From contig WVXJ01000130.1 of assembly GCA_011773575.1 (NCBI GenBank), positions 1-10,717 on the forward strand: a stretch of 10,717 nucleotides of DNA, read 5' to 3'. The position numbers and the translations under genes are program-made. Source of the stretch: Armatimonadota bacterium (GTDB taxonomy: Bacteria; Armatimonadota; Hebobacteria; Hebobacterales; WVXJ01). Below the pieces are notes generated by a model that worked only from the letters and a program-made list of their open reading frames with translations, had not been told where the DNA came from and searched no databases. How positions within the stretch are numbered: the stretch's first letter is position 1; each line of letters starts with the position of its first letter. This document shows positions 1 through 6,598 of the stretch, one piece after another.

Positions 1-608
1 TCCAGGTGGTGAAAGGGATGGGCGCGGACCGCCGCATCGGCGCGGAGTTCCTCCATCCCGGCTTAGGGTTCGGCGGCTCCTGTTTCCCCAAAGACACCCT
101 CTCCATTCTGCGGGTGAGCCAAAAGCACGGTCTGAAATTCGGCATCGTCGCCGCCACACTGGAAGTCAACGAGCGCCGCGCCAAACACTTCGTCGCCAGA
201 ATCGAGAAAAACCTGGGAAGCCTGAAAGGGAAACTCATAGGTGTATTGGGCCTCTCTTTCAAGCCCGATACTGATGACATGCGGGAAGCCAAATCGCTGG
301 AGGTCATCAAACTTCTCCTCGACAAAGGAGCCTCCATCCGCACCTATGACCCCGTCGCCATGGAAAAGGCAAAACCCCTATTGCCGGACAGTGTTGTGTA
401 TTGTGACACTCCCTACGACGTCGCCGAGGGTTGTGACGCGCTCGCCGTAGTGACAGAGTGGAACGAATTCAAACAACTCAACCTGGAGCGAGTCCGCGGG
501 CTCATGAAACAGCCCATCATCTTCGACGGCCGCAATATCTACCCACCGGACCGCATGGAACGCTTCGGCTTCCAATACATCAGCATCGGCCGCCCTGACC
601 CGAAGTAG
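1..608 (+). CDS. ugd: UDP-glucose 6-dehydrogenase, C-terminal part (5' partial)
   Basis: The enzyme oxidises UDP-glucose twice with NAD+ to UDP-glucuronate, a cytosolic precursor for surface polysaccharides. The reading frame is open from nucleotide 3 to the TAG at 606-608, so the gene starts outside the window; the GTG codons at 6 and 9 are internal. About 201 residues are visible out of roughly 430-450 usual for the family. The catalytic-cysteine motif GFGGSCFPKD is near the fragment's start. It is followed by the helical dimerisation region and the C-terminal Rossmann-like UDP-binding domain with GVLGLSFKPDTDDMREAKS and YDP. The missing part would hold the N-terminal NAD-binding domain. 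The related GDP-mannose dehydrogenase is less likely because KPDTDDMREA is typical of the UDP-glucose enzymes. No neighbour in the window belongs to the same pathway, and no clear terminator follows. Confidence 0.95.
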   Translation, partial: QVVKGMGADRRIGAEFLHPGLGFGGSCFPKDTLSILRVSQKHGLKFGIVAATLEVNERRAKHFVARIEKNLGSLKGKLIGVLGLSFKPDTDDMREAKSLEVIKLLLDKGASIRTYDPVAMEKAKPLLPDSVVYCDTPYDVAEGCDALAVVTEWNEFKQLNLERVRGLMKQPIIFDGRNIYPPDRMERFGFQYISIGRPDPK

Positions 609-782
609 CGCGTCTCACCTGGAGCCAGCAATTAGCTGCGTCTAATGGTCTTTTGACTTTCAATTGACTCCAACTCGCGAGGCGAGAAGCAGAACTTTCA
701 CAGTACTTCAGCGACGCTGCACGGTCTCCTGCGAGAAGGCTCCCCAAGGATATCATTGAGAGCGTATGTTCAATTCATTGAG

Positions 783-811
783 ACTCATGGGATGAGTTGC
801 CGTTTTAACGG
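783..811. repeat. Two back-to-back palindromes
   Basis: ACTCAT-GGG-ATGAGT occupies 783-797 (6-bp arms, 3-nt loop). Two bases later CCGTT-TT-AACGG occupies 800-811 (5-bp arms). The first can form a small hairpin. The second has only two central bases, so it is better read as a DNA-binding site than as an RNA hairpin. No T-run follows, so this is not a normal intrinsic terminator for ugd. Confidence 0.45.
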
Positions 812-923
812 TCTGGAGAATATCCAGCAGTTGTGATCGTCTCTGCAAATGGTGAACCAATTGCTCTGGAAAATGCCAACGGGCGTTCTATTTTGAGGTA
901 TTGTGGCAAATATAGTATGTATA

Positions 924-967
924 TTCATAAATAACCCTTGACAGCACTATAACTTTTGTGCTAGCGT
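924..967 (+). promoter_or_regulatory. Candidate promoter of the three-gene operon
   Basis: Two overlapping sigma70-type readings exist. Reading A has -35 TTCATA (924-929), an 18-bp spacer and -10 TATAAC (948-953), giving a start near 960 and a leader of about 28 nt that includes the ribosome-binding site. Reading B has a perfect -35 TTGACA (938-943), an 18-bp spacer and a weak extended -10, TGC-TAGCGT (959-967). B would start transcription almost on the ribosome-binding site, so A is favoured on leader length and B on its -35. Confidence 0.5.
943..962. promoter_or_regulatory. Candidate operator: inverted repeat AGCAC-N10-GTGCT
   Basis: Arms AGCAC (943-947) and GTGCT (958-962) flank the TATAAC -10 element of reading A and lie between the -35 and -10 of reading B. 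A protein bound here would block either promoter. The first gene of the operon begins with a ribbon-helix-helix-like segment, a fold that often autorepresses its own operon, so it is the natural candidate binder. That link is inferred. Confidence 0.35.
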
Positions 968-988
968 GATTTTGGAGGTAGGGCAACT

Positions 989-2050
989 ATGAAAACGATA
1001 GTCGACATACCAGAGAATCTATTTAGAAAAGCTCGCTACTACATTGACGATGGGCGTTACTCTTCTCTCGGCGAGGCGATTGTAATTGCTTTAGAGACGC
1101 AATTTGCGTTGGAGGAGATAGGAGAAGGGAAGGCTGTAGACGCGTCTGAGGTGCGTCGGAGCACGGGAAAGACGAGGGTCCGGCACGCTCGAGGGTTGGG
1201 CAATCGTGATAGAAGATCTTCTGCAGATTCTGAGGTGTCAGATTCGAGGTCGCTTCCTGCAGAGGTCAAACCAGTTTCTGCAGGTAAGATTGCAAGGGTG
1301 CCAATGCCCACGTTAGAGAAGGTTGGGAAGAGACCGTACTGGCTCTGGGGGGTTCACCGGATCGCTCCGGTGAAGGTGGCTGCCAGGATTGCTGCAAGCC
1401 TAATTTTAGATGCAAGAGGGTCTGTGCGACTTGAAGATTTGCGTGAAAAGGGCGGTCAAATCGCGTTTGAAGTCGGAGAGTATCTGGTTGCTCAGGACAA
1501 TCAGAAGGGTCGAAAGCATGGTAGCCGTCTATCATCGGGTTTTCCATGTAGCCATCTGAAGGATCCGGATAATAGGCGTTCGATTTCGCGGTTTGCTGAT
1601 CTGATTCTTGGTGATGTTCGAAAGAAGACCGGCAGGGTAGATGGTGCGCTATACGAACTACGCCTGCTGGAGGTAAGCGAGGGGAAAGGCGAATCTCATA
1701 TCGTTTCCCTCACTGAACCCGGAATGGAATTTGCGATGCTACACAGTCCCATACTTGACGGAGAATCCCCGGAAAGTTCGTTATCCGAGGAGGAGATAGA
1801 ATGGTACCTCCGACACATCAGAGAAAATGTGCCTTGGGAGTACGACACACTGAGTAAGGCGATTGGCTACATAGGAAATGGTTACGGGGATACTCAAGGC
1901 TTCCTGAACGCGATGGTGGAAAATTACGGACACATGTCTGAAAAGACACGTGCATCTTTGCGTGTTTGCATGTTGGGCCGGCTGCTTGATCTTCGTCTCA
2001 TTGCTCGAATTGACAAGGGAGAGTACACCCTGACAGGGAGAGACCTATGA
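989..2050 (+). CDS. Ribbon-helix-helix plus winged-helix protein, first gene of the defence-like operon
   Basis: I do not recognise a named family. Residues 1-45 read like a CopG/Arc-type ribbon-helix-helix: a short strand (KTIVDIPENL), a helix, a turn with YSSLGEA and a second helix. Residues about 46-110 form a charged, low-complexity linker. Residues about 126-250 (from PVKVAARIAA to VSLTEPGMEF) and about 264-353 (from LSEEEIEWYL to YTLTGRDL) each look like winged-helix modules, the latter ending with a wing-like LIARIDKGEYTLT. No nuclease, kinase or membrane motif was seen. The ATG at 989 is preceded by GGAGG at 974-978, ten bases away. The TGA overlaps the next gene's ATG (ATGA at 2047-2050), so translation is probably coupled. 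Likely roles are operon repressor and/or DNA-recognition subunit working with the ATPase. Confidence 0.75.
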   Translation: MKTIVDIPENLFRKARYYIDDGRYSSLGEAIVIALETQFALEEIGEGKAVDASEVRRSTGKTRVRHARGLGNRDRRSSADSEVSDSRSLPAEVKPVSAGKIARVPMPTLEKVGKRPYWLWGVHRIAPVKVAARIAASLILDARGSVRLEDLREKGGQIAFEVGEYLVAQDNQKGRKHGSRLSSGFPCSHLKDPDNRRSISRFADLILGDVRKKTGRVDGALYELRLLEVSEGKGESHIVSLTEPGMEFAMLHSPILDGESPESSLSEEEIEWYLRHIRENVPWEYDTLSKAIGYIGNGYGDTQGFLNAMVENYGHMSEKTRASLRVCMLGRLLDLRLIARIDKGEYTLTGRDL

Positions 2051-2754
2051 GCTCTCGATCCCGGCACGATAGTTTCCTCAGTGATTTGCAGCCCTTCGGA
2101 GAAGTTCTCTACAAAGATATACCTATGGACAATCTTGCAGCGTACGGTATAGCGGTACTGGATGGACAGTCCATCCCACTAACGATAGAGAATATCGCAG
2201 TGGCACTGTTCAGGCTTTTTCCTGCCAAGTTCGCAATGGTGGGTTTCCCGCAGTATCCAGATGGCATGCGAGCGAATCGAACACTACTCCATATGCAACC
2301 CAAGTACCGCAATTTCGCGACGGGTAGCGCAAAACGCGGCTTTTCTCTCACCAGCACGGGTAGGAGCGTTGCGGAGGCGACGAAGGCTCTTCTCGAACAA
2401 CATGTAGTTTCCTCACTTGAAACTGCTGAAACCCAGACTGAGACTCTTGCGGCAGGCGAGCCTTACGGAGCAAGAGCACGTACAGTGCATGATGAAGACT
2501 TGGTGGCTCGTGTTAGAGATTCGATGCTCTACGATCAGTACCTTCGAGAGGGGCTTGAGTCGGCACTTGGAATGGATTTCTTGGGCATGCTCGGAGTTTT
2601 TTCCCCTACACCAAAGAATGTGGTGAAGAGAGAACTATCTCATCTCGAGGGGGCAGCTGAACGCCAAGGGGATGAGACAGTACTAGCTTTCCTTCGGGAA
2701 TGTCGGAAGAAATTCTCAACATATCTGGCCGGTGGCCGCAAGGAGAAAACATGA
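2047..2754 (+). CDS. Predicted winged-helix accessory protein (235 aa), second gene of the operon
   Basis: I do not recognise a named family. Residues about 28-115 have the helix pattern of a winged-helix domain: NLAAYGIAVL, LTIENIAVALFRLFP, a recognition-helix-like segment near NRTLLHMQPKY, then a wing ending in GFSLTSTGRSVAEA. Residues 116-150 are a polar linker. Residues 150-235 are helical and charged (DEDLVARVRDS, LREGLESALGM, LSHLEGAAERQGD) and could mediate assembly. There is no signal peptide, membrane segment or catalytic motif. The start ATG overlaps the previous stop and the stop TGA overlaps the next ATG, so it is made in step with the ATPase. It is probably a DNA-binding or adaptor subunit of the same complex; this rests on operon position. 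Confidence 0.75.
   Translation: MSSRSRHDSFLSDLQPFGEVLYKDIPMDNLAAYGIAVLDGQSIPLTIENIAVALFRLFPAKFAMVGFPQYPDGMRANRTLLHMQPKYRNFATGSAKRGFSLTSTGRSVAEATKALLEQHVVSSLETAETQTETLAAGEPYGARARTVHDEDLVARVRDSMLYDQYLREGLESALGMDFLGMLGVFSPTPKNVVKRELSHLEGAAERQGDETVLAFLRECRKKFSTYLAGGRKEKT
2741..2754 (+). promoter_or_regulatory. Ribosome-binding site and ATGA overlap fixing the ATPase start
   Basis: AGGAG at 2741-2745 is five bases before ATG 2751, which overlaps the preceding TGA (2752-2754). This supports 2751 over the in-frame upstream ATG at 2700, which lies within the preceding gene and has no such site. Confidence 0.8.
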
Positions 2755-5150
2755 CACCTTGGAAGATCAAGATCACACCCGCTGGCAGAAAATGGGACCG
2801 GATGTTCTCTCAAGCAGTGGCAAGGAGCATAGAGAAAACGGTCACGGAGCTCGTCACTAACTCCTGGGATAGCTATAAGAGGATCGGCAGACTCCCTCAT
2901 TCGTCCGGAATTGTCGACGCTATACTCGCGCTTAAGGAAGGGGAAAGAGTGGACCATGACTCACTTATCGCCACTTTTCCCCGCAGGCAACGTGTTGCAA
3001 TCAAGGTTTCTATCGCCGCATCAGGAACTCGACGCGGTATCAAAAAGCGCGAATGCCGAGTGGTCGATCAAGCCGCAGGTATGGACTCTGATGAACTCAG
3101 ACGAAGCCTTGAATGGTATGGTGAGGAGAAAACGGGTCAAACGGCTGGAGAGCGTGGCTTATTCGGTCAAGGCCTGTCCGACGTGGTATTTGGCCATCAA
3201 GAAGGGACAATCGTGTCCTTCAAAGACGGTCATATGCGACGGGTGAGAACGTATCGGGACAAAGATCGGCAACCCAATGCTGAGGAACTACCCAGCAAGG
3301 CGGCCTCGCGCAAAGAGCGAGAAGACTGGGGCATAGAGAGAAACGGTACATTTGTGTCCGTGATCCTCTCCAGAGAGTGTCGCATTCCAGATGCAGAATC
3401 TCTGTATGAAAGACTATGCAATTTTTATATGCTCCGAATGATCAATGCGGATCCGTCTGTGTGCCTATCTCTTGAACAGCGTCGGCCGGGGGGAAGCAAG
3501 CCTGTGGAACTCAGCTACAATTTCCCCCCCGGAAGACTGATAAGAAAGTTCGAGTCTTCGTTTCAGTATGAGTTGAACGGGCAAAGAAAGGTCAGACTGC
3601 AAGGCGTTGCCGTACGAGCGGATGAGCCCTTGAAGCAAGACGTCATGCTCGGCAAAGAAACGCGCGAGGGCGGCTTTCTTGTTGTTGACGAAACCGATAC
3701 CGTCTACGACCTGACTCTCTTCGATTACGAGAACAAGCCGGGGCTAGATCGTCTCTACGGGGTCGTCAGACTCGTGGGGGCACGGGAGATACTTAAGAAA
3801 CTACTCAATTCCCCGCGACCAGTAGCTGTCATAACAGAATCACGAGATGGATTCGATCTCAGAAAGGAATTTACGAAGACTCTATGGAAAGCAATGCACC
3901 CGATTCTTAAGCCCATAGTTGACGCTGAAGCGGAGATAAGGCAGGAAGATATCCGGATTTCCAAAGAGACAAACAAGAAGATAGACCAGGCTTTTAAGAA
4001 GCTCAACCAGTTCTTTGAGCGGGAGACCGAGAAAGAGGAAGACGGCACGGGGTCACCGGAGCCGAAGGCAATCAGAGGGATTCTCTTCGATCCCCCTGGT
4101 CCGCTCAGTCTTCACGCCGGAATACCGCGGGAAATACGTCTTCTCGGAGAAGCGCCACGACTCGCATCCGATGGCGAAGTTGTTCTCAGTAGTACTAATC
4201 CCGATATAAGCCTTCAACCCGATCGTTTCAGCATTTCTCGCGCAAGAAAGCGGAGCGGCCGTTTTGCTTTCGCCTTCCGTGTGGTCAGTAATGCAGTCGG
4301 TCGAGGAGGCAAGGTGGAGGCGATAGCAGACGAGGTTGACGGGGATTTGCTGAATTCAGAGTTAGTTATTCGCTCTGTGATGCCTCCGCCAATCTTGTTG
4401 CCTCCCGAAAATGGAATGGAATTTCGACCGACTCTTGCCTCGGCGTCTCCTCATCGCAAAGGAGTAACTTTTCTTTTCATAGATACCAAGAGGATACCTA
4501 TTGACAGTGAGATTCACATCAGGATGGAGAAAGGCCCAGGTGGTTTAGCGCTTCTCACAGGCGATGAGACAAGTGTCCTGGCACTGCCTCCGCTACGCGT
4601 CTCTTCAAGCCACCTCGTTAAGGATATGAAGAACATCGCAAGAATACCTGTGTACTTCCGTGGTCAGGCAAAAGGGCAAGAGCGAGAGATAGTGGCAAAG
4701 GCGAAGGGGAGTAATCGCCACAAGTACCATGCTTCAGCAACGGTGCAAGTAAGAGAGTCGGAACAGCCAGTAGGGGGGGAATTCAGAGAACCAGACTACC
4801 GCCGATTGGACCCACCACTGGTAAGCAGATTTGACGAGGGGATCATTTGGGTTAGCAGTGCCCATCCTTTGAATAGAGCGATTTTCGGCACTGATCGGGA
4901 GTCATTCTGGAGAGCCATTGAGGATTCTCAGACCGCGCAAGTCTGGCTTGCTGATGTGATTCTCCAGGAAGCTATGTATCACACACTAGCAACCAAATTC
5001 CATCAGGGCGGAAAAAAGGGATTCACTCTCGATGAACATGATCCAGTCGGAGCTGTCCGAAAGCAGATGGAATCCTGGAAACACGAGGAGGGAGGCGAAG
5101 TATTCCGCACACTTGTGAATGGACTGTCTGTACCTAGGTTCCCCAAATAG
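2751..5150 (+). CDS. MutL/MORC-like GHKL ATPase (799 aa), core of a putative restriction/defence system
   Basis: This is a large cytosolic ATPase of the Bergerat (GHKL) fold. The N-box is TELVTNSWDSYK, with E33 as likely general base, N37 for Mg2+ and D40. The G1 box is VVDQAAGMD (D106, G110), where Ala replaces the first glycine of DxGxG. The G2 lid is GERGLFGQGLSD (133-144). A transducer-like (S5-type) domain follows to about residue 385, including ESRDGFDLRKEFTKTLWKAM near 362-381. Residues about 386-430 are a charged helix, possibly coiled coil. Residues about 440-680 are beta-rich and may be Ig-like. The C-terminus from WVSSAHPLNRAIFG (about 700) is helical. GHKL proteins of this type have been linked to prokaryotic restriction-modification loci (MutL-like/paraMORC group). 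No PD-(D/E)xK, HNH or helicase motif was seen. Nucleotide-driven dimerisation and DNA clamping are inferred from the family. Confidence 0.85.
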   Translation: MTPWKIKITPAGRKWDRMFSQAVARSIEKTVTELVTNSWDSYKRIGRLPHSSGIVDAILALKEGERVDHDSLIATFPRRQRVAIKVSIAASGTRRGIKKRECRVVDQAAGMDSDELRRSLEWYGEEKTGQTAGERGLFGQGLSDVVFGHQEGTIVSFKDGHMRRVRTYRDKDRQPNAEELPSKAASRKEREDWGIERNGTFVSVILSRECRIPDAESLYERLCNFYMLRMINADPSVCLSLEQRRPGGSKPVELSYNFPPGRLIRKFESSFQYELNGQRKVRLQGVAVRADEPLKQDVMLGKETREGGFLVVDETDTVYDLTLFDYENKPGLDRLYGVVRLVGAREILKKLLNSPRPVAVITESRDGFDLRKEFTKTLWKAMHPILKPIVDAEAEIRQEDIRISKETNKKIDQAFKKLNQFFERETEKEEDGTGSPEPKAIRGILFDPPGPLSLHAGIPREIRLLGEAPRLASDGEVVLSSTNPDISLQPDRFSISRARKRSGRFAFAFRVVSNAVGRGGKVEAIADEVDGDLLNSELVIRSVMPPPILLPPENGMEFRPTLASASPHRKGVTFLFIDTKRIPIDSEIHIRMEKGPGGLALLTGDETSVLALPPLRVSSSHLVKDMKNIARIPVYFRGQAKGQEREIVAKAKGSNRHKYHASATVQVRESEQPVGGEFREPDYRRLDPPLVSRFDEGIIWVSSAHPLNRAIFGTDRESFWRAIEDSQTAQVWLADVILQEAMYHTLATKFHQGGKKGFTLDEHDPVGAVRKQMESWKHEEGGEVFRTLVNGLSVPRFPK

Positions 5151-5166
5151 CCTGAAGCTTTAGGCT
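5149..5166. terminator. Near-perfect palindrome between the two convergent stop codons
   Basis: AGCCT-G-AAGCTT-T-AGGCT is an 18-bp palindrome broken only by the pair 5154/5161, which is a G-U wobble in + strand RNA. It overlaps the ATPase TAG (5148-5150) and the methyltransferase TAA (5162-5160). It is well placed as a bidirectional terminator. However, no T-run follows in either direction and the palindrome has no real loop, so it may be a binding site instead. Confidence 0.35.
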
Positions 5167-6086
5167 GACGAATCGTCTGGAGCGAGCCACGCGCGGTACC
5201 AGTTAGGTGGGATCGCTACCAGGGGCGAACGAGGCGGTGGTACGTGCACGGGGCTATCCATGGGACGATGTCTGAGCGTTCCGTTCTCGAGCCGCCGAAG
5301 TCGCCGCCTCGCGCAATCCACATATGCTTTCACAATATCGGTTCCAGCAGCTTTTCTCCCATGAAGGACCGCAGCTACCAAAGTAGTCCCTACGCCAGCA
5401 TAGGGGTCAACTACGAGATCTCCAACGTCTGTCAAAGCCAGTACCAGTCGCTCTGGAAGCTCTACTGGAAACTGGCAAGGGTGGATAGTTTTCTCCACGT
5501 GGTTGCTCTTAACGTTTGGAAAGATCCACACATCACCAGGGTTCTTGCCTCTGGGATTGCCGGAGAATTTTCCTTTGCGGGGTCCTTTACAAGCTCTCTT
5601 GCCGGGGTACTTCTGCAGTACTCGAACGGCGTCAAGGTTGAGAACATAGTCTTTGCTCTTTGTGTACCACAGAATAGTCTCATATCTACCTGAAAAGCGA
5701 CGCCTGCAATGCAAGCCGTGCTCAAAATGCCAGATGATTCTGTTCCTTAAACGAAGCCCGCATTCGGCGAAGATATGATGGAGATGTATGTCTAGCGGCA
5801 GAATATCTCCTCGGGAGCTGACGTAATTCCCTACTTGCCAGCATATGCTCCCATCGTCTCGCAGAATTCTAACGCATTCACGAATGACCTCAGACTGCTC
5901 TGCCGTGTAAGCGTCAAGTCCACGCACAGTCTCATAAGGCTTACCAATGTTGTATGGTGGTGAGGTTACCACCAGTCGTACGGACCTATCAGGCATCTTT
6001 CGCAACAGACTGCGGCAGTCCGCAACGCGCAAAGTGACATCATTCCTGGGGTCGTATCTTGCCCGAACTCGGAGTTTCTTTGCCAT
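5160..6086 (-). CDS. Beta-class site-specific DNA methyltransferase (N4-cytosine or N6-adenine)
   Basis: The enzyme transfers a methyl group from S-adenosylmethionine to an exocyclic amino group of a base in DNA. The catalytic motif IV TSPPYNIGK is at residues 41-49, before the AdoMet-binding motif I VVDPYAGVGTT (226-235); this order defines the beta class. Between them are GSICWQVGNYV and the HPCQFPVELPERLVLALT motif-X-like segment. SPPY is more usual in N4-cytosine enzymes, but beta-class enzymes with it can also be N6-adenine, so the base is left open. I chose ATG 6086 (308 aa): GGAG lies 13 bases upstream at 6103-6100. A TTG at 6113 would add nine residues. The C-terminal ~45 residues are Pro/Arg-rich and outside the catalytic core. 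The gene converges on the GHKL operon with a 9-bp gap and is the obvious self-marking partner; that pairing is inferred. Confidence 0.85.
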   Translation of the reverse strand: MAKKLRVRARYDPRNDVTLRVADCRSLLRKMPDRSVRLVVTSPPYNIGKPYETVRGLDAYTAEQSEVIRECVRILRDDGSICWQVGNYVSSRGDILPLDIHLHHIFAECGLRLRNRIIWHFEHGLHCRRRFSGRYETILWYTKSKDYVLNLDAVRVLQKYPGKRACKGPRKGKFSGNPRGKNPGDVWIFPNVKSNHVEKTIHPCQFPVELPERLVLALTDVGDLVVDPYAGVGTTLVAAVLHGRKAAGTDIVKAYVDCARRRLRRLENGTLRHRPMDSPVHVPPPRSPLVAIPPNWYRAWLAPDDSSA

Positions 6087-6258
6087 TTCGCCTATCAGTC
6101 TCCGTGCTACCAATAATTATTCTGCTCTTACTATTTTCTTCTCGGATCAAGAAGATCCTTCTTTATCTTTCAAAAAACATGGCATGGCTACATCCTCACT
6201 ATCGCAATCTCAGCCTGATGCAGAGATTCTGAGTATGGAAGCGCTGCAGCCAGCACCC

Positions 6259-6287
6259 TTGACCCCGGAAATGGCTTCTCCTATACT
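6259..6287 (+). promoter_or_regulatory. Sigma70-type promoter of the tRNA cluster
   Basis: TTGACC (6259-6264), a 17-bp spacer and TATACT (6282-6287) each match consensus at five of six positions. Transcription would start near 6294, giving a leader of about 94 nt before tRNA-Pro. A second -10-like TAAAAT at 6374-6379 lies right before the tRNA but lacks a good -35. Confidence 0.7.
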
Positions 6288-6309
6288 CTAATTGCGGAGA
6301 TATTTCGTT

Positions 6310-6332
6310 GGGCGGAAGCGCGCCTTCTGCCC
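6310..6332 (+). other. Strong hairpin in the tRNA-Pro leader
   Basis: GGGCGGAAG (6310-6318) pairs with CTTCTGCCC (6324-6332) through nine base pairs, one of them G-U, with a five-base loop CGCGC. It lies about 16 nt downstream of the predicted transcription start. No T-run follows, so it is more likely a structured leader or processing signal than a terminator. Confidence 0.45.
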
Positions 6333-6357
6333 CTCATCGGGAAGATTTCTCTGCGTT

Positions 6358-6373
6358 CTTTGCGGCTTTGCGG
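6358..6373 (+). repeat. Tandem CTTTGCGG repeat before tRNA-Pro
   Basis: CTTTGCGG occurs twice without a gap (6358-6365, 6366-6373), preceded by the related CTCTGCGTT at 6349-6357 and followed by the -10-like TAAAAT at 6374-6379. From memory, similar CTNTGCG runs recur in intergenic DNA of many bacteria; this was not searched. Confidence 0.5.
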
Positions 6374-6387
6374 TAAAATAGTCCCGG

Positions 6388-6462
6388 CGGGGCGTAGCTC
6401 AGTTTGGTCAGAGCGCATGGTTTGGGACCATGAGGCCGGCAGTTCGAGTCTGCCCGCCCCGA
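6388..6462 (+). tRNA. tRNA-Pro (anticodon UGG)
   Basis: This is a full 75-nt cloverleaf. Acceptor arms CGGGGCG (6388-6394) and CGCCCCG (6455-6461) pair fully, with discriminator A6462. The anticodon stem CATGG/CCATG encloses loop TTTGGGA with anticodon TGG at 6423-6425, reading CCA and other CCN codons. The T-arm contains GTTCGAGTC. CCA is not encoded and must be added by tRNA nucleotidyltransferase. It is first in a three-tRNA series on this strand. Confidence 0.95.
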
Positions 6463-6498
6463 TTCAGTCTAATCCGCCGAAGCCTTTGGTGAAGAGGT

Positions 6499-6532
6499 TT
6501 CGGCGAAGGCGGACTCTGTTTCGCCCGCCGAA
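6499..6532 (+). other. Hairpin downstream of tRNA-Pro
   Basis: TTCGGCG (6499-6505) pairs with CGCCGAA (6526-6532), and inside it GGCG (6508-6511) pairs with CGCC (6522-6525), leaving a two-base bulge and a ten-base loop. CCGCCGAAG also appears at 6474-6482, so the area is locally repetitive. It may be a processing or partial termination structure between tRNA genes; no U-tract follows. Confidence 0.4.
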
Positions 6533-6598
6533 GGCGTGCTTCGCAGAGCAGGCCTGGCAAGAGTAGATTTGTGGTATGCTGATCTGGATTGTGAGCCA

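Larger units (their letters stand above)
609..988. other. 380-bp intergenic region between ugd and the defence-like operon
   Basis: No convincing gene was found. The left half has mixed composition. From about 885 the sequence becomes AT-rich and leads into the promoter of the next operon. It holds a 9-bp direct repeat TCATTGAGA at 753-761 and 775-783, and two adjacent palindromes at 783-797 and 800-811. A short open frame of 33 codons runs from GTG 833 to TAA 932 without a ribosome-binding site. The base composition and lack of coding suggest a junction between core genome and an acquired block, but no flanking direct repeats or integrase were seen. Confidence 0.6.
6087..6387. other. Intergenic region between the methyltransferase and the tRNA cluster
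   Basis: About 300 bp with no credible gene. The methyltransferase-proximal third (6110-6180) is AT-rich and contains the palindrome GGATC-AAGAA-GATCC at 6144-6158. No convincing - strand promoter was found there. The distal part carries the + strand tRNA promoter, a 9-bp-stem hairpin and a tandem CTTTGCGG repeat, described separately. Confidence 0.6.

Noticed and set aside
2700..2750. Upstream ATG at 2700 for the ATPase
   Set aside because: ATG 2751 has AGGAG at the right distance and the same ATGA overlap as the previous gene pair.
6087..6113. TTG start at 6113 for the methyltransferase
   Set aside because: ATG at 6086 is a stronger start codon and gives a normal N-terminus, though its GGAG is 13 bases away; the TTG remains possible.
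6388..6462. Island integrated into tRNA-Pro
   Set aside because: The defence-like block lies on the 5' side of the tRNA. No repeat of the tRNA 3' end was seen near 609-988 and no integrase is present.
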